Assembly: GCA_900095095.1 (NCBI GenBank)
Contig: FMBT01000313.1
Span: 310,001 to 374,000, forward strand
Reading direction: 5' to 3'
DNA length: 64,000 nt
From: Fragilariopsis cylindrus CCMP1102
Lineage: Eukaryota > Bacillariophyta > Bacillariophyceae > Bacillariales > Bacillariaceae
A program made the translations under genes and the position numbers. Positions 32,901-40,885 of the stretch are shown here, one piece after another. Each line of letters begins with the position of its first letter. Position 1 is the stretch's first letter. Under the pieces are notes generated by a model, which made no database searches, was not told the DNA's origin, and saw only the letters and a program-made list of their open reading frames with translations.

Positions 32901-35246
32901 ATCAAGTGCTCGTATTGTACCATAATGTATGTGTTGTGATATGCTAATAAGAAATGGAACCTTATTTACATGCATTATATCAACAGATAATGATACGTCG
33001 ACGTAATAATCTAATATTGTTGTTGGTACAGTCATTGATTCAGTAACTACGGCATTTGGTTGCCTCCGAACTGTTTTACCCTCTACTGCATATTTACTTC
33101 TTCCTAGCATATTTAATGCCATCTTCACATCTCTTCTTGTGATTGGACTATTTTTAATTCCATTGGTCATCGCAGAATAGATAATCGTGTCGTCACTTGG
33201 GTGTGCTGCCACATGTTGAAATCTTCTTACTCTATTTGCTCTTTGCTGATCACGAGTACTGAAATTTTCTTTACTCTTCTTGATTGTATCAATAGCATCA
33301 GATACATCCATCTCAGGCACTCCCGTAATATTATGACACATCGCGGTACCATTATTTGTTTCATTATCAATGATTGTTTTACCAAATACATATCCTTGTT
33401 TACCAACTCCAAAGTAATTGCTACAATCAAGTATGTGCAAACCATCTTTATTCGGTGAGAACGATAACTCTATTCCTTCTGCTGTAACACAATTGTATTT
33501 CAAATCACGTGTGTTACCTGTTTTCTTATACAGCTTGGAGTTATAATCAATATCCCATTTACTGTTGACTACCATTCGATGCTGTGATAGTATGTTAGCA
33601 ACGCCTTCCGGATAGTACCACACGGTACCGACTCCAGGTAAATCAGCTATCATATTAATTCTGCAATTGCCTGCTTGCGTTCGTAGCAACAAAGTCATTT
33701 TACTTCTTCTGATATTAATAACGAATGCTTTGTTTACAATAACATCACACGTCGATTGATTATCACATAACATGTCAAATATTTTCATTGATTTGTGACT
33801 TCCAGTTTGATTGAATACATGATTCTGTCCTCTCAAATCAATTACCATTGTATCATGCATATATTGTTGCCCATCATGCTCGTCTTCTTCGATTATTGCC
33901 TGTTCGAAATCAGGCAATTCGTCAGTTGCTATCACCTCACTTCCCATGTAGTGCTGGGCTCCAGATGCTGCTGCGGCTGTATCTTCAGCTGCACCTGCTG
34001 CATTCTTCTTTTCTTGATATGCTTTCCACTTTGCCTGTTTTATATCGGCACGTTCTTGGTACAGCTTATCACGTTCTGTCTTGGAATTGAGATCATCACC
34101 ATTTTCTTTCTTATCATACTTGCATTCTTTGGTCAGATGACCAACTCTACCGCATTTGAAACATGATAGATTCGTATTGCCACTTCCCCCACCACTATCG
34201 TTTGAACTCGCTTCGTAGTGTTGTTCAGCAGCTTTCTCATCACCCTGTTGGTGAAACTGCAGACCCTTGTCCTTTGATTCCTCTCTTGTCCTTGAGACAA
34301 ATTGTGGTCTCCAATTATCAAGCCGTCGACTTGCCTCAACAGTATCATCTGGAAATTTATCTGTACCAGAATCGAATGCATTCTTTAAATCGATCCTGAA
34401 ATTTTCATATTTGAAACCTGCTCTCTTGATGAATACGTATGCCTTGTATTTATCACTACAACAATCCATGCCAATATCAATCTTGTCTTGATCCGGTGAC
34501 GAGGATAGAACAGTATTCCTCCAATCCATCAGTTTCTTATATGATGGATGATCTTTCATTCTCTTTTCTTCAAGTTCCTTGATATAGAGATCTCTTAATT
34601 CGCTAGTTGCGAAGGACCATCCTGCCTTGTTGGCAATATCGTATCTTTTATCGAACGCTTCCAGATAGGTTGACGTATCTGCGTATTCTTCTCCCTTGAT
34701 TAGATGAAAGTTATACAATGACTCCATTGCAGCCATGTAACAGTTTTGATGATAAGTAGACCCGTTACAAACGCGTTGAATGATTTGAAATAGCATCTTA
34801 GCGTCGCCTGTATCCATCGAAATGAATTCCTTGTCTCTTTTGATAATAGTTTGAAGAGGAAGATTACATTGTCCCCATAGTATCGAATAGCTTTTAGATA
34901 GATCTTGGTTGATCGATCTAACGTACTTGCGATAATCAGTATTATCGAGAGCCCATTCGTTTTGCACAGCCCAATCCTCGGCTTCAAGAGCAGCCTTGGA
35001 CACATATTGCTTCGGTTTAGTCATTTCTGTAACCGTTAACTTGTTACAATAGATCGACTGCTTCACACTTTCACCAAATTTACTACCCACATGAGTTAGG
35101 AACGTCTTGGATGAAGTTAGGCACTTCTGTTGCATTCCTCTCCCATAATAGAAGAAATGCGTCTTGATATCTTTCGTACGTCCCTCAAACACGGGTTCTT
35201 GTGAAAAGATCTTGCTGGCTGATTCCTTGGTTTTGTTATCAGTCAT
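29949..35246 (-). CDS. Copia Gag-Pol polyprotein
   Basis: A single frame of 1765 residues. In order: a Gag region ending in a CCHC zinc knuckle (CFKCGRVGHLTKEC), an aspartic-protease region (DNQST), an integrase zinc-binding and catalytic core region (roughly 33250-32550), a very acidic linker, reverse transcriptase with FHIDD at about 31000 in place of the usual YVDD, and RNase H near 30500-30000, ending with the copia-typical ADYSTKPLQG. Gag and Pol share one frame, as in many copia elements. Confidence 0.93.
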   Translation of the reverse strand: MTDNKTKESASKIFSQEPVFEGRTKDIKTHFFYYGRGMQQKCLTSSKTFLTHVGSKFGESVKQSIYCNKLTVTEMTKPKQYVSKAALEAEDWAVQNEWALDNTDYRKYVRSINQDLSKSYSILWGQCNLPLQTIIKRDKEFISMDTGDAKMLFQIIQRVCNGSTYHQNCYMAAMESLYNFHLIKGEEYADTSTYLEAFDKRYDIANKAGWSFATSELRDLYIKELEEKRMKDHPSYKKLMDWRNTVLSSSPDQDKIDIGMDCCSDKYKAYVFIKRAGFKYENFRIDLKNAFDSGTDKFPDDTVEASRRLDNWRPQFVSRTREESKDKGLQFHQQGDEKAAEQHYEASSNDSGGGSGNTNLSCFKCGRVGHLTKECKYDKKENGDDLNSKTERDKLYQERADIKQAKWKAYQEKKNAAGAAEDTAAAASGAQHYMGSEVIATDELPDFEQAIIEEDEHDGQQYMHDTMVIDLRGQNHVFNQTGSHKSMKIFDMLCDNQSTCDVIVNKAFVINIRRSKMTLLLRTQAGNCRINMIADLPGVGTVWYYPEGVANILSQHRMVVNSKWDIDYNSKLYKKTGNTRDLKYNCVTAEGIELSFSPNKDGLHILDCSNYFGVGKQGYVFGKTIIDNETNNGTAMCHNITGVPEMDVSDAIDTIKKSKENFSTRDQQRANRVRRFQHVAAHPSDDTIIYSAMTNGIKNSPITRRDVKMALNMLGRSKYAVEGKTVRRQPNAVVTESMTVPTTILDYYVDVSLSVDIMHVNKVPFLISISQHIHYGTIRALDSMKIPILEEEIKRIIRMYSVRGFNIKYLLVDIQFKAIKDRGNLNAIVNVVGKGEHAPAIERFIRVIKERCRCYYAMLPFDNLPRIMVIHLLVTVMFYINAFIWRKGVSPFLSPLTILEGVVLDYNLHFQVIFGEYAHTYEVTTNTMKRRTVGAIALGPTGNLQGGIRFYSLVTGKILQRDKHSYTPLKMPEDVIRRIKSLTKTGIKGLQFGDRNNIIDNDLEDGTDITGVSNDNDDNINEEHPYNIQIEDDDDTPPLQDPTPLTQHLDQVEDESSDDEDSQGTKVAPENAEDEVDSPSSDDEDEEEEDVIRTRSGRISRPMDRESEYPGVYYSNGEVPTGRCLKPYYLDEDYEEHLAKGNYYSDQYFVDNVTETSFNSDESPDKINLIKVKEEHQHYLDAITWMDVEQQDITGMMFAAKQMSIQEGMRKYKDEGKASAMKEIINLTDNDCFGETVYEKLSQDAKDKALPILMFMVLKRNGSLKTRGCANGSVQRLYTNKEDVSSPTPDFYAFKFVCAVIAREGRDVATVDLPGFFLQTDQDELILLKVTGAVALLLVESDPNKWKKHLRNENGKYVIYVICKKAIYGTMNAALLAYKKLAKLFRSWDFKMNPYDACVWNKMVNDKQFTILFHIDDLMLGHLCPNIVTFYIQKLQKEYGSLANLTVTRGRLHEFLGMTIDFRVKLEARFSQYDFLKKLLNSLPVSLSTGLKNTAAPEYLFKTTDVLCLLDLIRKEIFHTVTAKTLWLSQRSRPDVQLAVGFCCTRIKDPTEHDWKKLNHLMQYLRATRFLPLIIMSDGLKTIIYIDGAHAVHADCKGHSGLFLTQGKGAMINVSKKVGLVTNSSTETEIVCTGERMPKCTWFRYFRIAQGEPIVEDILMRDNKSTMLLEKNGIFSVGKGSKHIHIRYFFVTDKIEKKELKLIYCPTDKMIADYSTKPLQGAKFIEFRDAMQGIRAEDYADYKRQYIEILKKYDLYENEDDLDDL

Positions 35247-35352
35247 GATGCTCGTACTCGGCTTAGTTTTGTTTGATTTGATTTATATTATCGTTCTATC
35301 TCTTAAGATTAGATGTAACGTATGTTATTTTAACGCCCTTTTATTAAAATTA

Positions 35353-35695
35353 TGTTGAATATTGCGGACATCGCTCTACGTATCTAGGTGAATACTAAAA
35401 CATGATGTAGAGTGTGTTTGCTAATATGAATTGCTTACTAAATTGTTAATTTTAATAAAAAGTGAGCTTAAGATGTCACATGTGTCAGTCAATTCTAATC
35501 ACATCATCTTGACATTCTTGTTCTCTATGTTCTTTCATCTGTTCTCTTTGACACTATTAATGTCACAAGAAGATATCTGATCTCATTGACACTTTCAATG
35601 TCACATGAAGATCCCTTATCAATCACAGATTCAATCACAGATCCTATCACAGATCCGACGGTATGTTACGATTACACGTGTAACTTATTCCAACA
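35353..35695 (-). repeat. Copia 5' LTR (element orientation)
   Basis: 343 bp, the promoter LTR of the element. The other edge is adjacent to the 5' region of the gene starting at 35743. The sequence just inside has no obvious match to the initiator-methionine tRNA end, so primer choice is unclear. Confidence 0.93.
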
Positions 35696-35742
35696 CTCAC
35701 AACTCATAATATATATTATCATTATAGGGATTGATTATAAAA

Positions 35743-36450
35743 ATGGCAGAACCAGATGGGGGTGTTGAAACAGTGGACCAGTCGACCGATGCCAACGACG
35801 AGGAGGAGGAGGTTGTTCTTACAACAGTGCACGAAAATGCCAATGCCGACGAGAAGGTCATAAGAGAGGTCGAGGGTCTTACTGTTGAATCGACCGAAAT
35901 AGTGACAGACGATGACAATGACAAGGATGCTGATAATGACGAAGACAAAGACGACATTCGATACGAGAAATGTTTGGAAAAATGTAGATTCCATCGCACG
36001 GGCCAGTGTCATTGCATTCTGGGATTCCTTGTCCGACGTCAAAATGCCCAAGAGCATTCAAGAAGCCCGCATCGATGCAGTTTGTGTCATCGTCTATAAA
36101 AATGCCACCAGTGACGAAGTGATATTGCCGTGTCGACCATTGGAATCGAAATGTACAATGCGCTATCTATGGGTCAACGTCGGAATGTTCCGGTGCGTTG
36201 TCAGCGAACCATACCGACGACGACTTATTGCCACGGAACTCGTGATGCGCTGCAAGGAAGTGCGCTGGCACAATGGTCGCTCGATAACCCCCAAGAGGAA
36301 CTGCTTGTCTTGGGCACGGTTGTGGAGAGTCAACACTTGCGAAGGAAAAATCCGATGTGGGAACGATCAGGATTGATGCTGGTGGGATTCAAACAAAACG
36401 GCTCGCAAATACGGCTCGCGTGGTTCAAACATGCCCGTGTCAAGTATTAA
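35743..36450 (+). CDS. Poorly resolved acidic protein gene next to the copia element
   Basis: From the ATG at 35743, an acidic N-terminus (MAEPDGGVETVDQSTDAN, then many E and D) reads in one frame to about 35975. Protein-like sequence then continues in the next frame (AFWDSLSDVKMPKSIQEARI, KNATSDEVI) and returns to the first frame near 36260 (QWSLDNPQEELLVLGTVVES), ending at 36450. Either two small introns have been missed, or the gene carries two frame changes and is decaying. No family is recognised. The copia insertion leaves only 43 bp between its target duplication and the ATG. Confidence 0.4.
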
Positions 36451-36892
36451 GTAAATAATGCTGTACAGTACTGTATTACAGTGTTGTGTCTCTAGTATAT
36501 TATGTATATCTATAAATGAATAAAACGCCTTACGGCTGACGGGGTGACACTTTTCATCCATAGGTGATTCCGTACCGTATTGTCTCCTTGGGGATTATAG
36601 TCCGTTGCACCCAGATGGTAGGCGTGGGGAGTCCTTTGGGCGTTGGCATCCATCGTTTGTAGTAATAGTGGATCGGTTTTGCGCGTCTTCGTTCCTTTTT
36701 TTTGTTTTTTCCGAGATAGTGACTGCCACACAGCCCTAACAGTTGAACTTAAGACCATTTTCAAAATGATTGTTTTCGACACAGATCTAGTCCTCGTTCC
36801 TCCGAAAACGACGATCTCATTGGTTTCGCTTAAGAAACAAGCTGCTGCGTACGATCGTTTACAGCTCCCACTTGCTCGAGTATCCCTCCATA

Positions 36893-36955
36893 ACAGAAAT
36901 TTAAATATAACTAAACACCATGATAAATTATTTATTTAGACTGATTACGTAGTCA
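36893..36955 (+). repeat. Dispersed repeat A, copy 2
   Basis: It matches 29439-29495, sharing CACCATGATAAATTATTTAT and CTGATTACGTAGTC in the same order with a few indels. Confidence 0.6.
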
Positions 36956-37085
36956 CACGTGTCAATGATAAGTGCAAGAGATCGTTTTTTTGGAATTCCA
37001 CGATCCCATTTTAACGATAATATTTAAATATGTGGTGAATAATTGTACACATCATTAAGTAAGTAAGATGTGAAAAAGCGTAAGT

Positions 37086-37220
37086 GTTCCTTCTTGATGG
37101 TATAATATGTACAGTACCGTGCTTCGAAGTAAGCCAGGATTGCCCCTGCAGTAAGAAGCTTCGAAATGAGAATTCGGAGATCATCCAAAAAAAATTAAAA
37201 CAATCGCCCCTCCCCCCATA
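37086..37220 (-). repeat. Dispersed repeat B, copy 1 (inverted relative to 45438-45547)
   Basis: On the minus strand it shares TTATGGGGGGAGGGGCGATT, then TTTTTTGGATGATCTC, GAATTCTCATT, CGAAGC and ACCATCAAG, in the same order, with the plus strand at 45438-45547. About 50 extra bases lie in the middle of this copy, flanked by CGAAGC. It looks like a short non-coding interspersed element. Confidence 0.7.
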
Positions 37221-37410
37221 AAAGTGAAGTAAGTGTACTGTATATCGTATCGGCAAATGCGTCCTCAAAGAATACATGCTCCATCGAATCGAGGGGGCAG
37301 GCAAGCTATGGGGAAAATCGCATGAAATTGTTTCCAAACATATTCTAGTAGAAAGATATCTATCTATTACATATTATTACATTGGAACCAGAGGTCTCAA
37401 GAAGAAGCAA

Positions 37411-39153
37411 TCATGACTGTGACTGAATCTTCTTTTTCTGCTCGCTCAATGCCTCATCGAAGGCTTCCTTTGCACCTGGATGGTCTTGATCAGCCGCAAG
37501 CTGGAATAATTCCATCGCACGTTCTACATCCAGTTGTGGAACACCTATACCCATAGAATAACAACATCCTAGATTGAATTGAGCATGTGCGAGACCCTGT
37601 CTTGCAGCAAGTTCAAACCATCGAACTGCTTCACCGTGATTAGTCTTGCAGCCATTGTCACCGACATAATAGTTAATCCCAAGTTGCAATTGGGCAACAG
37701 CATCACCATTCGTTGCAGCGAGACGGGTGGCACTCGTAGTACTACTATTACTCGATGCTTCATCCTCTTTTATGTCATCGTCAAACGGGTCATTGTCACT
37801 ACTTTGCATGGCTATAGTGAGTTTGGAACGGAGTTCACCTATCGTCATTAGCTTGATATCGGACATGATAGAACCAACATTACCAATTGTTTCTGTAGCT
37901 TTTGGATTCCGGAATGACATATACAATATAACCCTTGTGGAACCTTCCATTTCATCATTTGCACCACCACAATGCATCGTCCTGGAATCAAAAAGTGCTG
38001 CATCTCCAGCATTCAATAACGCAGCTACGTTGGGACTGGATTGCAAAAATTCATCCCGATTGGGTATATCATTGTATTTACTGTGTGCTTCTGCTGTATT
38101 CGTTTTTGGAAGAAAAATTGTTCCACCCATTTGATCTGTTATATCTTGTAATGCAATAAATATGGTATGTAACGGTGGATGTGGCTGGAAGGGATTGTCT
38201 GGGTGTATCGGTTGACGTGGAGAATTTGGATCCGAGATGAGTGATGATAGTTCATATAGAGTAGCATCATTAGGAAGTATACTGGATACTCTATTCGATG
38301 TCACTAGTATTTCATACAGTGCTGCCTGTAGGTTACGATTCCCTTTGAGAGGAAGTAGTAGATCGCATCGATTTCTTTTCAATAAAACATCGGCAAAATA
38401 GTTCCTCCAATCACTTTTCTCATTATTCGTATTGCTATCTTCTACTTCTTCTTCTTCGTTATGTGTTGAGTTTGTATCCGTAGTAATGGTGGCATAGGCA
38501 TCGTTCCGCCGAATCAATATTTCTTCACGCAGTATTGCGGCTGTAGATTTCGATAATATACCATTCAGTCGAATCACTCCCTCTTGATTGAGAGCACGGG
38601 TTATTATTGCAGTCGATGGGCCCTTATTTGCTTTCTTTGTCTTTATCTTCTTCTTCTTCTTTTTGTTGTTGTTGTTGTTGTTATTGTTGTTGTTGTTCGA
38701 CTTCTTTGTACCCACCTCCTCGAGGTCACCGGATGCTGGCATGGTAGACGCCTCCAGTATACCTCGTTGTGTCAGTGCATCCATTTGTTCAATATCAAAT
38801 CCACCTTTGAATTCTGTTATTGTTGCTGTTGCTGTTACCGTCGTCGTGCTGGAAGATGATGATGATACTATTAATCGTTTTCGTGACATGGGAATATCAA
38901 AATAATGCTCATTACACAGTGTAATACTACCGGGAACCAGCACAAATGCCTCGCAGCGATCGAACGACGATGCATAGCATGCTATTATGATCGCTACTAT
39001 GTAAGGTATAGATTGTACCCTCATATCAGTATTGGGTTGTTTTCGCCTTCCAATGGCTTTTGAAACAATATCGTAATCTTCCTCCCAAGCAGACTTACTA
39101 TTGTGTAGGTTTGACAACAGGTTTATGGCTTGCATTATTTGATTATTTGACAT
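37411..39153 (-). CDS. PhyH-type Fe(II)/2-oxoglutarate dioxygenase fused to Sel1 repeats
   Basis: A 580-residue single-exon frame from the ATG at 39153. The central domain resembles phytanoyl-CoA dioxygenases: HPDNPFQPHPPLHTIFIALQ gives the HxD iron ligands, GGTIFLPKTN the core strand, and FDSRTMHCGGAN the distal histidine, with STRVILYMSFRNP supplying the 2-oxoglutarate arginine. Two Sel1/TPR-like repeats follow near the C-terminus (AVRWFELAARQGLAHAQFNL, then AMELFQLAADQDHPGAKEAF). The N-terminus has a hydrophobic segment (IPYIVAIIIACYASS) that may be a signal for the plastid or secretory route, preceded by about 45 residues. Substrate is unknown. Confidence 0.82.
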   Translation of the reverse strand: MSNNQIMQAINLLSNLHNSKSAWEEDYDIVSKAIGRRKQPNTDMRVQSIPYIVAIIIACYASSFDRCEAFVLVPGSITLCNEHYFDIPMSRKRLIVSSSSSSTTTVTATATITEFKGGFDIEQMDALTQRGILEASTMPASGDLEEVGTKKSNNNNNNNNNNNKKKKKKIKTKKANKGPSTAIITRALNQEGVIRLNGILSKSTAAILREEILIRRNDAYATITTDTNSTHNEEEEVEDSNTNNEKSDWRNYFADVLLKRNRCDLLLPLKGNRNLQAALYEILVTSNRVSSILPNDATLYELSSLISDPNSPRQPIHPDNPFQPHPPLHTIFIALQDITDQMGGTIFLPKTNTAEAHSKYNDIPNRDEFLQSSPNVAALLNAGDAALFDSRTMHCGGANDEMEGSTRVILYMSFRNPKATETIGNVGSIMSDIKLMTIGELRSKLTIAMQSSDNDPFDDDIKEDEASSNSSTTSATRLAATNGDAVAQLQLGINYYVGDNGCKTNHGEAVRWFELAARQGLAHAQFNLGCCYSMGIGVPQLDVERAMELFQLAADQDHPGAKEAFDEALSEQKKKIQSQS

Positions 39154-39189
39154 GATAAGACGAAACAATCCACCAAGAAGATAAAATTA

Positions 39190-40382
39190 TTAACTTTTTC
39201 CTGCCGCCGCACTATTTTCTGATTTTCGCGCATGAAAATAAAAATAATTTACCTCACAAATTACTAGTAATGTCATTAAAATTGCAATTTCTTGACCATT
39301 GACCATGTTATACAAGGTCAATATACATCATTCAAAGACCATTATGAGAAATCTCAACCATCACATAGCTCCAATGAGGTCTATAGTACATGAATTTGAT
39401 GTTAATATCATTTTATTTTTGTCAGTTTTCCTGTAGTACTGTAGTACTGCTATTTTTATGACATTATAGAAACCCCTATTATTTCGATTTTATTTTCAGT
39501 GGTAAAATCCAAATTTGCTCTAACTACATCAATAACGGGACCTATCCAATAAACCAAATATGTAGCGGGCCACAATACTACTTCATAAAGACATCGCGAT
39601 AGTTGTAGCTCTCAGGAAGTGGCACCAATGGAGCTACAGGACCCGGAGGCGCGCGCCTATGAATCGATTTTCGTTCCAAGATCTCACTCCCATTGCCACC
39701 ACTAAAGCTGCTCCAACTACATCAAATTTTGGACCCAACCAGTAAACCAAAGGTATAGAAGGGTGTGATTATACTTCAAGAAGCATATCGTTGAGTTGTA
39801 CATCCCAGGAAACGGATCCAACGGAGCTATAGGACCCGACAGTACACGTCTATAAATCGATTTTCGCTCAAAAATCCTCCTCCCATGGTAAAATCCTAAT
39901 TTGCTCTAACTACACCAATAACGGGACCTATCCAGTAATCTAAATAGATAGCAGGCCACAATAATACTCCAAAAAGAGGACGACAAAGTAGTAGATCCCA
40001 GGAATCGGATCCAATGGAGTTACAGGAGCCGACAGCGCGCACATGAATTTTGGTTAGAGTTGAAATAAATTATTTACAGCACCAATAGGATGGTGTGTCT
40101 TGCGTGATGACGCCACCTAACCTTCTATCAATCAACACGGTTAAATTCTTCATTGAACATAGATGCATATAGATATTTGCACTGTCTTCTAAGACACAAA
40201 ATTGACCATTTGGTGACTAAATACATTATGTCATTATTTTATGCCAATTCATCTATATTTTTTATGATAATATTATTCAATATTGTTAGCATTTTGCGCG
40301 CAAAAAAAAATAATTTTGACCGACGCGTCAAAAAATAAATTTAGGTGGCAACTTTTGGCAACACGCGGCAGGAAAAAGTTAA
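39190..40382. mobile_element. Non-autonomous piggyBac-like DNA transposon (TTAA ends)
   Basis: The two ends are perfect 18-bp inverted repeats, TTAACTTTTTCCTGCCGC at 39190-39207 and its reverse complement at 40365-40382. The outer TTAA on each side is the expected piggyBac target site, leaving TIRs CTTTTTCCTGCCGC, close in pattern to the CCCTTTGCCTGCC ends of animal piggyBac elements. Subterminal GCGCGC, GACGCGTC and A/T-rich motifs occur near both ends. No transposase frame is inside, so it would need one in trans. The left end is 37 bp from the dioxygenase start codon. Family assignment is inference from TTAA and TIR form. Confidence 0.75.
39501..40054 (+). repeat. 193-bp tandem repeat, about 2.9 units
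   Basis: Units start at 39501, 39694 and 39887; anchor words such as [TC]AACTACA[TC]C, GGACC[TC]A[TA]CCA and ATCGATTTTCG recur at exact 193-bp spacing. Units 1 and 3 are closest to each other (AAATTTGCTCTAACTAC against TAATTTGCTCTAACTAC). Unit 2 is more diverged. Unit 3 ends early near GAATTTTGG. The array fills the centre of the TTAA-flanked element. Confidence 0.85.
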
Positions 40383-40885
40383 GCAAGAAGTGATGGGTGT
40401 ATGGAAAAGGAGAGCTCGAAAAAACGTCAGTTTCTCCAGTCGTGCGGGGGGATTCCTTCGCCGGCACGCGTACTAGTACAAATTTTGTACGCCTAAATTT
40501 GTTGACATCACTGAATTTTCAAAAAACGCCTTGCAGTAGAATTCTGTGATCAACAAGAAGAACAGTAGGAAGCATAACACAACAAATAGCTCTGTTAATC
40601 CTCCTTCGACAAACATCAGCATAACTTCCTGCCGGTCCGTAGAATCTAGAAAAGCAAAGTATTCTTATTTTACCATTTCACGGAAACAAGACTTCGTAAC
40701 CAGCACTTTACATTGTATTCAATAATCTGAACAAGTAAGTAGCTGAAAAAAAAGTAGTAACAGAGAAGCAGTTGTGCGTACTGTATAATAAAAGTAGAAA
40801 TTCTTTCCTTTCTTTCTTCCTTAATTTCTTCCTTAATTTCTAATAACGAACGACGAAGAGAAAAGAAAACAGCAAAATAATAATA
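40383..40885. promoter_or_regulatory. Upstream region of BBE-like gene
   Basis: The 503 bases between the transposon and the start codon hold the remaining promoter. CT-rich repeats TTTCTTCCTTAA occur near 40810-40845. No gene is seen. Confidence 0.4.

Larger units (their letters stand above)
29581..35695 (-). mobile_element. Ty1/copia LTR retrotransposon (CoDi-like), looks whole
   Basis: A 6115-bp element on the minus strand, bounded by two 343-bp LTRs (29581-29923 and 35353-35695) starting TGTTG and ending CAACA. The LTRs read as identical over their length. A 5-bp target duplication CTCAC flanks it (29576-29580 and 35696-35700). One continuous reading frame lies inside and no breaks are seen, so insertion is very recent on the LTR clock. 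Part order (gag, protease, integrase, reverse transcriptase, RNase H) is that of copia elements. It lies between the ankyrin gene and a small gene whose ATG is 43 bp away. Confidence 0.95.
36451..37410. other. Gene-poor interval with two dispersed repeats
   Basis: This 960-bp interval carries repeat A copy 2 (36893-36955) and repeat B copy 1 (37086-37220). An open frame at 36643-36939 on + is not protein-like. No gene is supported. Confidence 0.5.
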
